Assembly (NCBI RefSeq): GCF_014843845.1
Contig: NZ_JHQS01000061.1
Coordinates: forward strand, 1 to 64,000
From: Mesorhizobium amorphae
Lineage (GTDB): Bacteria > Pseudomonadota > Alphaproteobacteria > Rhizobiales > Rhizobiaceae
Direction of reading: 5' to 3'
DNA length: 64,000 bases
Below the pieces are notes generated by a model. The model had not been told where the DNA came from. It was given only the letters and a program-made list of their open reading frames with translations, and ran no database searches. The position numbers and the translations under genes were made by a program. Of this stretch, positions 24,058 through 31,529 are shown piece after piece; the first letter of the stretch is position 1, and the number at the start of each line of letters is the position of its first letter.

Positions 24058-24672
24058 ATGGCCGCGAAAGACGATCCGATCATTATCAAGAAATATGCCA
24101 ATCGCCGGCTCTACAACACCGGCACCAGCACCTATGTGACGCTCGAGGACCTGGCCGACATGGTCAAGAAGGGCGAGGAATTCACCGTCCAGGACGCCAA
24201 GACAGGTGACGACATCACGCACCCGGTGCTGACACAGATCATCTTCGAGCTGGAGAACAAGGACGGGCAGAACATGCTGCCGATCCCGTTCCTGCGCCAG
24301 CTGATCGCCTTCTACGGCGACCAGATGCAGATGATCGTGCCGAGCTTCCTCGAACAATCGATGATCGCCTTTTCCAAGGAGCAGGAACGGTTCCGCGAGC
24401 AGATGAAGGGCGCCTTCGGCAAGTCGCCGATCGACGTGATGAAGATGGCCACGCCGATCAAGGCGCTGGAAGAGCAGACGCGCCGCAACATGGAGATGTT
24501 CCAGAACGCGATGCGCCTGTTCACGCCATTCCCGTCAGCCGGTGCGAACGGGCCTGCTCCTGCTGCCCCGGCCGAGCCGACCAGGAAGGAAGCGCCGGAG
24601 AAGCCGGACGACCTTCAGGAACTGAAGGAACAGATCGCCGCCATGCAGCGCAAGCTCGACACCATGTCGTGA
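24058..24672 (+). CDS. phaR: Polyhydroxyalkanoate synthesis repressor PhaR
   Basis: This 204-residue protein has the PHB-accumulation regulatory N-terminal DNA-binding domain (IIIKKYANRRLYNTGTSTYVTLEDLADMVKKGEEF) and the PHB_acc domain (TQIIFELENKDGQNMLPIPFLRQLIAFYGDQMQ), then a Pro/Ala linker and a C-terminal coiled coil (DDLQELKEQIAAMQRKLD). PhaR (AniA) binds PHB granules and DNA and couples carbon storage to gene expression. The ATG at 24058 follows a GGGGAGGA site and starts exactly at the family N terminus. Confidence 0.96.
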   Translation: MAAKDDPIIIKKYANRRLYNTGTSTYVTLEDLADMVKKGEEFTVQDAKTGDDITHPVLTQIIFELENKDGQNMLPIPFLRQLIAFYGDQMQMIVPSFLEQSMIAFSKEQERFREQMKGAFGKSPIDVMKMATPIKALEEQTRRNMEMFQNAMRLFTPFPSAGANGPAPAAPAEPTRKEAPEKPDDLQELKEQIAAMQRKLDTMS

Positions 24673-24682
24673 GCGCCAGACG

Positions 24683-24701
24683 GCGCCGGCTGAGCCGGCG
24701 C
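24683..24701 (+). terminator. Hairpin after phaR
   Basis: GCGCCGGC and GCCGGCGC pair around a TGA loop, ten bases after the phaR stop, between convergent genes. There is no T tract, so it is a weak candidate. Confidence 0.4.
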
Positions 24702-24720
24702 GGTCATTCGCCAAGCCGAT

Positions 24721-25860
24721 CTAGCGTTTCACGGGCCCGTCGTAGCGGGCTCGCGGCCTGATCAATCCGTTGCTGGTCACCTGTTCGACGGCATGCGCGG
24801 TCCAGCCGATGCTGCGGCCGAGCGCGAACAGGCGAAACGGAGCGTCTGACGGCAGGCGCAAATTTCGGGTCAGCGCGGCGAGCGCAAAGTCGATGTTCGG
24901 GCGCGCGCCGGTCGCCGCGAGAACGGCGTCCTGCAGATGCGCAAGGCCGCCGTCGACCTCGATGTCGCCCAACAGGGCGTCTGCCCTGGGATCGCCTTCT
25001 GGGTAAAGCTGATGGCCAAAGCCGGGCAGCGGCCGGTCGTGGCCAAGCCAGCGCCCGACCGCGATATCGGCTCCCAACCGCTCCGCGTCCTCGACGAGAT
25101 TGAGGGCCGCCTCGCCGGCGCCGCCATGCCGGGGACCGGAAAGAGTGGCGAGACCGGCAATCAGGCAAGCGGCAACCGGTGCCCCGGTCGAGGCGGCGAC
25201 TCGCGCGGCGAAAGTCGACGCGTTCAATTCGTGATCGGCTAGCAGCACCAGCGCCCGGCGGATCAAATCCGCGCCGGCGCCGCCGACGGACCAGCCGCGC
25301 GCCAGCCTTTCATGCATGGCGCCGCGTCCGGCAACCGCGCCAAGTGCCGCGGCCAGGGCGCCGATGGCGCCGGCCGCATCCTGATACAGCATGGCCGGCA
25401 AGCGTCCGAGGGAAGGCCGGCCTTCCGCCGCCAGCCGGGCAAGGCTGGTGAAGGCAGCGGCGCGACTGTTTTCACCGCCGGGAGAGCCCTGCGCGGCAAA
25501 TGACACGCCGGCATTCGTCGCCCAAAGCAGGCTCGCCGTCTCTTCCAGCGTGGCCGTGGCAGAAAGTGTCGTCGCGTCCTCGCCGCGATAGACGAGGCGG
25601 CCCTGCACGATGGTCGAGATCGAGGTGGCAATGGCCGGTTCGCCCCAGGCGATGGCGCTTTCGGCGATCGCCTGGGGGCTTCGTCCACGCGCCCGGCGGG
25701 TCGCAAGTGCCGCGATGTCGTCGGCGCGATACCGGCTGCGGCGCGGATCGGCCTGATCCGGCCGCATGCCGATGCGGCCGCGGCTGACATAGGCATAGAG
25801 GGTCTGCGGCCGCACCTTGAGCCGCCCCAGAGCTTCCTCACGTGTCAGCCACTCGGACAT
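24721..25860 (-). CDS. Citrate synthase family protein with N-terminal helix-turn-helix
   Basis: This 379-residue protein starts with about 55 residues of MerR/excisionase-type DNA-binding sequence (LTREEALGRLKVRPQTLYAYVSRGRI, then RRSRYRADDIAALATRR). The rest is a citrate synthase fold with both catalytic histidines (HELNASTF and PGFGHQLYPEGDPRA) and the aspartate (PNIDFALAAL). It therefore may still condense an acyl-CoA with a keto acid and also bind DNA. It is divergent from a second citrate synthase paralogue. GGAG precedes the ATG at 25860. The substrate and any regulatory action are unknown. Confidence 0.88.
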   Translation of the reverse strand: MSEWLTREEALGRLKVRPQTLYAYVSRGRIGMRPDQADPRRSRYRADDIAALATRRARGRSPQAIAESAIAWGEPAIATSISTIVQGRLVYRGEDATTLSATATLEETASLLWATNAGVSFAAQGSPGGENSRAAAFTSLARLAAEGRPSLGRLPAMLYQDAAGAIGALAAALGAVAGRGAMHERLARGWSVGGAGADLIRRALVLLADHELNASTFAARVAASTGAPVAACLIAGLATLSGPRHGGAGEAALNLVEDAERLGADIAVGRWLGHDRPLPGFGHQLYPEGDPRADALLGDIEVDGGLAHLQDAVLAATGARPNIDFALAALTRNLRLPSDAPFRLFALGRSIGWTAHAVEQVTSNGLIRPRARYDGPVKR

Positions 25861-25876
25861 GTTGCTCCAAGCCTAT

Positions 25877-25915
25877 ATTGATTCTATTGATCAAGATTGA
25901 TGCATTGATCATGCA
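25877..25915. promoter_or_regulatory. Four iterated ATTGAT boxes in the divergent citrate synthase promoter
   Basis: ATTGAT occurs at 25877, 25886, 25896 and 25904, spaced 9, 10 and 8 bp, that is about one helical turn apart. The set includes the palindrome TTGATCAA (25887-25894) and ends in TGCAT-TGATC-ATGCA. It lies between the starts of the two divergent citrate synthase genes and is a strong candidate binding site for the HTH-fused paralogue. Confidence 0.5.
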
Positions 25916-25954
25916 CCATTAATTCCAGTCGGTAAACCTCTCAAGGAGACAGAT

Positions 25955-27043
25955 ATGGCAAACGGGCTCGATGACGTGGTGGCGGCGGAAACCGTGCTTT
26001 CCGATGTCGACGGCCTTGGCGGCCGCCTCACCATAAGAGGCCATTTGCTGCCGGAGCTGGCTGGTCGCTGGCGTTATCCGCAAGTGGTTCGCCTGCTGCT
26101 GGACGGCTTCTTCGACGATCTCCCCGACGATGCCAAGCTTGCGCAGGCGATCGGCCGGGCGCGCGCGGAAGTGTTCGAGCGCTTGCAGCCGATGCTGCCG
26201 GCTTTGGCGCCGCTCGATGTCTACAGCGGCATTCGCGCCGGCATCGCCTTGCTGCCGGACGGCGATACGTTGACGGACGCCTTGCTGTTGATCGCGGCGC
26301 CGGCGGTGCTGACGCCGGCCTTGCTGCGCGGCAAGCGCGGAAGTCCGGCGATCGCGCCGAACCCGCAGGCGGACCATGCCGCCGACATGCTGCGGATGCT
26401 GAGCGGTACCGACGCATCGCCTGCCCTGGCCAAGGCGCTCGACACCTATCTCGTCACCGTCTGCGATCATGGCCTTAACGCATCGACTTTCGTCACCCGC
26501 GTCGTTGCCTCGACGCAGGCCGGCCTGACATCGGCGATCCTGGCCGGTCTCGGCGCGCTCAAGGGGCGGCTGCATGGTGGCGCGCCCGGTCCGGTGATCG
26601 AGATGCTCGACGCGATCGAGGCAGGCGGCAATGCTGCTGGCTGGCTGCGCGCGGAGATCGCGCGCGGCGAGCGCATCATGGGCTTCGGCCATCGCATCTA
26701 CCGGGTGCGCGATCCGCGTGCCGACGTGCTAAAGGCGGTGGTGCGGCAACTCGGCGCCGAGGGCGCAACCGGCCGCCGGCTGGCATTTGCCGAGACGGTG
26801 GAGCAGACCGCGCTCGAGGTGTTGCGGCAGGCCAAGCCGTCGCGCTCGATCCAGACCAATGTCGAGTTCTACACCGCGCTCTTGCTTGAGGCGGCAGGTT
26901 TCCCGGCGGAGGCGTTCAGCAATGTCTTCGCCGCCGGGCGCGTTGCCGGCTGGGTCGCCCATGCGCGCGAGCAGCAGACGACCGGGCGGTTGATCCGACC
27001 GCAGTCGCGCTATGTCGGCCCGGTGCCGGATCTGGTGGCCTGA
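25955..27043 (+). CDS. Citrate synthase / methylcitrate synthase family protein
   Basis: This 362-residue protein has the two citrate synthase histidines in CDHGLNASTF and MGFGHRIYRVRDPRAD. The third catalytic position reads Glu in QTNVEFYTALLL where most family members have Asp. It has no DNA-binding domain, unlike its divergent neighbour. AAGGAG lies upstream of the ATG at 25955. It probably condenses acetyl-CoA or propionyl-CoA with oxaloacetate, but no prp genes are nearby. The pair flanks a shared promoter with repeated boxes, which suggests coordinated expression. Confidence 0.9.
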   Translation: MANGLDDVVAAETVLSDVDGLGGRLTIRGHLLPELAGRWRYPQVVRLLLDGFFDDLPDDAKLAQAIGRARAEVFERLQPMLPALAPLDVYSGIRAGIALLPDGDTLTDALLLIAAPAVLTPALLRGKRGSPAIAPNPQADHAADMLRMLSGTDASPALAKALDTYLVTVCDHGLNASTFVTRVVASTQAGLTSAILAGLGALKGRLHGGAPGPVIEMLDAIEAGGNAAGWLRAEIARGERIMGFGHRIYRVRDPRADVLKAVVRQLGAEGATGRRLAFAETVEQTALEVLRQAKPSRSIQTNVEFYTALLLEAAGFPAEAFSNVFAAGRVAGWVAHAREQQTTGRLIRPQSRYVGPVPDLVA

Positions 27044-27258
27044 GTCTTCCAACCTGTTTCGATCAACACAGCCTCTCCGCTTCAAGGCGGTGAGGTTGTT
27101 CTCGATGACCGAAATTTCATGTGATCACGCGACCGTGTTCGTGTTCTTGCCTTGGTCAGGACTTATATGCTGCACTGCAACATAGATCCGCTGCAGCCGA
27201 ATTGTTCCGATTCCCGGGCAAGGATGAGGCACGCAGCATCCAAATCGACAGGAACGCC

Positions 27259-28389
27259 ATGACGACGAACGGCAAGGCGGAGGAGAAAAAGAAGATCAAT
27301 ATCGCGCTCCAGGGCGGCGGCTCGCACGGCGCCTTTTCCTGGGGCGTGCTCGACCGGCTGCTGGAGGATGGGCGGCTCGAGATCCAAGCAGTTTCCGGCA
27401 CCAGCGCCGGCGCCATGAACGCGGTGGCGCTGGCTGATGGCTTTGTGCGTGGCGGTGTCGAGGGTGCGCGGCAGAAGCTCGACGATTTCTGGCGCGCCGT
27501 GGCGGCGAAGGGCCGCTTCAGCCCGGTGCAGCGCATGCCGTGGGATGTCGCCTGGGGCAACTGGTCGATCGAGAACACGCCGGGCTATTTCTTCTTCGAC
27601 ACCATGTCGCGGGTGTTTTCGCCCTATATCGCCAACCCGCTCGGGCTCAATCCGCTGCGCGACGTGGTCGAACAGGAGATCGATTTCAAGAACGTGCACG
27701 CCTGCAAGTCGATGGAGCTGTTCATCTCGGCGACCAATGTCGAGACCGGGCAATTGCGCGTCTTTTCCGACGGCGAGATCGAGCTCGACACGGTGATGGC
27801 CTCGGCCTGCCTGCCGCAATTGTTCCGCGCCGTCGAGATCAAGGGTGTGCCCTATTGGGATGGCGGCTATGGCGGCAATCCGGCGCTGTTCCCGTTCTTC
27901 AAGACGGCGGCGACCGAGGACGTGCTTCTGGTGCAGATCAATCCGGTGGTGCGCGAGGGGACGCCGAAGAGCGCCAACGAGATCCAGAACCGCATCGACG
28001 AGATCACCTTCAATGCGGGACTGCTGAACGAATTCCGCTCGATTGCCTTCGTCAAGGAACTGATCGCCGCCGGCCGCCTGCCGCATGGCGAATACCGCGA
28101 CATCCGTATGCACCGGATCGATGCCGACGAGGCGTTCAAGGATCTGTCGGCGTCGTCCAAGGTCAATGCCGAATGGGCATTCCTAGCCTATCTGCGCGAT
28201 CTCGGCCGCACCGCGGCCAGCGACTGGCTGGAGGAGAATTACGACGCCGTCGGCAAGCGGCCGACGCTCGACCTCTCCGGCGAGCTCGACGACGGCTTCA
28301 AGCCGGTGCGCGGGCCGGCGCCCGGCCGGCGGGTCAAGGAATTTTTGGCGGCGCGCAAGAAGCCCGAGCAGGCACGCCGTCAGGCCTGA
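27259..28389 (+). CDS. Patatin-like phospholipase family protein
   Basis: This 376-residue protein has the patatin oxyanion motif ALQGGGSHGAFSWGVL, the nucleophile elbow SGTSAGAMN and the catalytic aspartate in DGGYGGNPAL, a complete Ser-Asp dyad. No signal peptide is visible, so it is probably cytosolic or membrane-associated. It would hydrolyse lipid acyl esters. The chosen ATG (MTTNGKAEEKKKINIALQGG) lies a few residues before the domain with GGAA upstream; the earlier in-frame start has no coding character. Its position 2.6 kb from phaR is suggestive but does not show a role in PHB turnover. Confidence 0.9.
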   Translation: MTTNGKAEEKKKINIALQGGGSHGAFSWGVLDRLLEDGRLEIQAVSGTSAGAMNAVALADGFVRGGVEGARQKLDDFWRAVAAKGRFSPVQRMPWDVAWGNWSIENTPGYFFFDTMSRVFSPYIANPLGLNPLRDVVEQEIDFKNVHACKSMELFISATNVETGQLRVFSDGEIELDTVMASACLPQLFRAVEIKGVPYWDGGYGGNPALFPFFKTAATEDVLLVQINPVVREGTPKSANEIQNRIDEITFNAGLLNEFRSIAFVKELIAAGRLPHGEYRDIRMHRIDADEAFKDLSASSKVNAEWAFLAYLRDLGRTAASDWLEENYDAVGKRPTLDLSGELDDGFKPVRGPAPGRRVKEFLAARKKPEQARRQA

Positions 28390-28546
28390 GCACGCGGTCT
28401 TCAATTTATCGGCTGCTAGGTGTTTGCCTGTCGGCGAGAACAACGAGATGTCTGCCGGCGCGGTTCTTCCCCTACGGAACCAGGGAAGTGCTGGATTCGA
28501 CCCTTGGCGCGATGTAACCTTACCTAGACGTAAACGGGAGGTTGCG

Positions 28547-29968
28547 ATGCTGCAGACCGGACAGGATGCCCTCGGCGCACAGTTCGCATTGCAGCGTGGT
28601 GCATTCGAGAAAGAGCCCTTTCCAGACCTCGATGTCCGCAAGGATCGTCTCAAGCGTCTGCTGGCGCTCACCGAGCAGCATGAGGCCGAGATCTGCTCCG
28701 CCATCGACTCCGATTTCAGTGGCCGGTCGGCCCATGAGACGCGCCTTGCCGAGCTGTTCGTCGTCGGCGCCGGGATAAGGCATGCGCTGTCGCATCTGCG
28801 CGGATGGATGCGGGAGCGCCGCGTCGCCACCAGCCTGCCGTTTCTGCCGGGGCGCAATCGGCTTCTGCCCCAGCCGGTCGGCGTGGTCGGCATCGTGTCG
28901 CCCTGGAACTATCCGTTCCAGCTTGCCATCGCGCCGGCCACGGCCGCGCTGGCGGCCGGCAACCGCGTTCTGATCAAGCCCTCCGAACTGACGCCGAAAT
29001 TTTCCGCCTTGCTCGAACGTCTGGTCGGCGAGCATTTTGCCCCTGACGAGATGAGTGTCGTTGTCGGCGACGCCGAGGTCGGAAAAGCCTTCGTGTCAGT
29101 GCCCTTCGATCATCTGCTGTTCACCGGTTCGACGGCGGTCGGCCGCCAGGTCGCGATGGCCGCGGCAGCGAACCTTACGCCAGTGACGCTCGAACTTGGT
29201 GGCAAGTCGCCAGCTATCTTCGATGCTTCATGCGACCTCGACGCAGCCGTGTCCAGCGTCGCCTACAGTAAGCTTTTGAACGCAGGCCAGACCTGCATCG
29301 CTCCGGACTATCTGCTGGTTCCGCAAGGGCAGTCGGAGATGATTGCCACCAAGTTTGCGGCCGCGATGGCGCGGCTCTATCCGAGCCTGCGCAACAACCC
29401 AGACTATACGGCAATCGTCAGCGAGCGGCACCATCGGCGCCTCAGCGACATGGTCACTGAAGCTCGTCAGAGTGGTGCCGAAGTCATCGAGGTCAATCCG
29501 GCAGGCGAAAAACTCGGCGACACGGATCGCAAGATGCTGCCGACGCTGGTCAGGAACGCAGGCGAGGATCTGCGGCTGATGCGCGAAGAGATTTTCGGGC
29601 CGGTGCTGCCGATCATCGAATACGCCAAGGTCGATGACGCCATCGAGCATGTGAACCGGGCGGAACGTCCGCTGGCGCTCTACTGGTTCGGCCGCGACAG
29701 CGGCAATCGCCAACGCGTGATGCGCGAAACAATTGCCGGCGGCGTCACGGTCAATGACTGCATGCTGCATCTGGTTCAGGAACGCCAGCCATTCGGTGGC
29801 GTCGGCGCCAGCGGCATGGGTGCCTACCACGGCGAATGGGGTTTTCGGACCTTCAGCAAGGAAAAGCCGATTTTCCTCCAGTCCAAGTTGAGCGCGGGCG
29901 CCCTTTTGCGCCCGCCCTACGGCAAGACATTCGAGCGGCTTTTGCGGCTATTGAAGCTCATCAGCTGA
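28547..29968 (+). CDS. Coniferyl-aldehyde dehydrogenase-like ALDH
   Basis: This 473-residue aldehyde dehydrogenase has the NAD site SPWNYPFQLAIAPATAALAAGN, FTGSTAVGRQV, ELGGKSPAIFD and the catalytic Cys in NAGQTCIAPDYLL. Those motifs and the C-terminal region (YHGEWGFRTFSKEKPIF) fit the coniferyl/fatty-aldehyde class 3-like group. It oxidises an aldehyde to the acid. The ATG follows GGGAGG by six bases. It stands alone, so its substrate cannot be inferred from neighbours. Confidence 0.9.
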   Translation: MLQTGQDALGAQFALQRGAFEKEPFPDLDVRKDRLKRLLALTEQHEAEICSAIDSDFSGRSAHETRLAELFVVGAGIRHALSHLRGWMRERRVATSLPFLPGRNRLLPQPVGVVGIVSPWNYPFQLAIAPATAALAAGNRVLIKPSELTPKFSALLERLVGEHFAPDEMSVVVGDAEVGKAFVSVPFDHLLFTGSTAVGRQVAMAAAANLTPVTLELGGKSPAIFDASCDLDAAVSSVAYSKLLNAGQTCIAPDYLLVPQGQSEMIATKFAAAMARLYPSLRNNPDYTAIVSERHHRRLSDMVTEARQSGAEVIEVNPAGEKLGDTDRKMLPTLVRNAGEDLRLMREEIFGPVLPIIEYAKVDDAIEHVNRAERPLALYWFGRDSGNRQRVMRETIAGGVTVNDCMLHLVQERQPFGGVGASGMGAYHGEWGFRTFSKEKPIFLQSKLSAGALLRPPYGKTFERLLRLLKLIS

Positions 29969-30278
29969 TAGATTTGCCCTCGGCTTCCTCGAATGCTTGA
30001 GAGGTCCCGCACCATCCTGACACCTGCTGCCAAAGAACTTCCCGACCCAGTAAAGGCGGCCGGTCAGGCGGCCAAGAGCTGAAGAATGGCGGGCACACGC
30101 TGTCCGGTGGCGCAATGATCCATCAAACTTTCTGACTGTTTTGCAATGCAACTTTAAGGTAGAAGCGCGCTTCGCCGTTCACGGCAAATTGAACATGGCC
30201 CTGCGCGCACCCATATCGGCGACGCGCCCGCGTTTCTGGAAGACGCGGCCTGGCCCGACCCGCAGTGGAAAAAACGAC
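29969..30278. other. Intergenic region before the RND operon
   Basis: This 310-bp stretch has no convincing gene. It must hold the promoter of the RND efflux operon; an AT-richer patch at about 30120-30160 is the likeliest place. No regulator gene is adjacent and I see no clear operator. Confidence 0.4.
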
Positions 30279-31454
30279 ATGCCGAAAATCAGGTTTCACA
30301 AGCTTGCAGCAATTGTCGTGCTCATCGGATTCGCAGCCTGGATGGGAACGGGCGCGTTCTCGTCCGTCGGCAGCGCTGCCCCTGACAACAAACCCAAGGC
30401 CGGCGAAGCCGATCAGCCCAAGGGCACCGACAAGCCGAAGGCCGCCGAGGCCGATCAGCCCAAGGCCGCGCCGCGCACCGTCGCGGTGGTGACGCCGCCG
30501 CGCAAAACCTATGCGCGCGCCATCCGCATTTCCGGATTGACCGAGGCCGACAAGCGCGCGGTGCTGGCAACGCGGGTGGCCGGCATCATCGACAAGCTGC
30601 CGGTCAAGCAGGGCCAGCACGTCAAGACCGGCGACCTGGTGCTGATGCTTGCCACCGAGGAAAAGCTTTCGGCGGTTAGCAATGCCAGGCAGCTTCTTGG
30701 CCAACGCCAGGCGGAGCTTGCTGCTGCCGAGCGATTGGCCAAGACCGGAAATCTGCCCAAGCTGCAGCTCGATAACGCCCGCTCCAGCCTGACGTTGGCA
30801 CAATCGGTGCTGGAAGCCATGCAAGCCGAGCTTGGTCGCAATGAGGTGAAGGCACCTTTCGATGGCATCATCGATCGGGTGCCGGTGGAAGTTGGCAGTT
30901 CTGTGATGGCGGGCGGCGAGGTGGCGACCATTCTCAAGCTCGATCCGGTCATCGCTCGTGGCGAAGTCAGCGAGCGCGATCTGCGCTACATCAAGATCGG
31001 CGACGAGGCCAATGTGCGCCTGGTCAATGACCAAAAGGTCACCGGCACGGTGCGCTACATCAGCCGCGATGCCTCGTCGCAGACCCGCACCTTCCGCGTC
31101 GAGGTGGCGATCCCCAATGCGGATGGCAGCATCCCGGCGGGCATGACGGCGGAGATCGCGCTCAGCGCGCAGCCGACCGACGCGATCATGCTGCCGCGCT
31201 CGGTGGTGACGCTCGGCGACAAGGGCGATCTCGGTATCCGCGCCGTCGGCAAGGACAGCAAGGTCGCGTTCTTCCCGATCGATCTCGTCGACGACACGCC
31301 GAACGGGCTGGTGCTCGGCGGCATTCCCGATGATGCGCGCATCATCGTTGCCGGCCAGGAGCTGGTGAAGGAAGGCGATTTGGTCAAACCGGTCGAGGCC
31401 GACCAGGCGACAATCAACAAGCTGATCGGCGAGGCGACAGCCGGCACGCAATAG
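30279..31454 (+). CDS. RND efflux periplasmic adaptor (membrane fusion protein)
   Basis: This 391-residue protein has one N-terminal membrane segment (HKLAAIVVLIGFAAWMGTG), a lysine/proline-rich linker with repeated ADQPK units (about residues 35-65), then the HlyD/MexA layout: a lipoyl half (ATRVAGIIDKLPVKQGQHVKTGDLVL), an alpha hairpin, the second lipoyl half (VKAPFDGIIDRVPVEVGSSV) and a beta barrel. It links the inner-membrane pump encoded next to an outer-membrane channel that is not in the window. ATG 30279 is chosen because it begins just before the membrane segment. Confidence 0.92.
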   Translation: MPKIRFHKLAAIVVLIGFAAWMGTGAFSSVGSAAPDNKPKAGEADQPKGTDKPKAAEADQPKAAPRTVAVVTPPRKTYARAIRISGLTEADKRAVLATRVAGIIDKLPVKQGQHVKTGDLVLMLATEEKLSAVSNARQLLGQRQAELAAAERLAKTGNLPKLQLDNARSSLTLAQSVLEAMQAELGRNEVKAPFDGIIDRVPVEVGSSVMAGGEVATILKLDPVIARGEVSERDLRYIKIGDEANVRLVNDQKVTGTVRYISRDASSQTRTFRVEVAIPNADGSIPAGMTAEIALSAQPTDAIMLPRSVVTLGDKGDLGIRAVGKDSKVAFFPIDLVDDTPNGLVLGGIPDDARIIVAGQELVKEGDLVKPVEADQATINKLIGEATAGTQ

Positions 31455-31529
31455 CATGGTCTCCCGGGGTTCGACCCCGGCGACGACACGCTGCCGCGCA
31501 GCTCCCGAAAGCAACAGCAGGCCTAAGTC

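Noticed and set aside
25877..25894. FNR/FixK box (TTGAT-N4-ATCAA) in the citrate synthase promoter
   Set aside because: The spacing between TTGAT and ATCAA is seven, not four, and the pattern is better described as iterated ATTGAT units.
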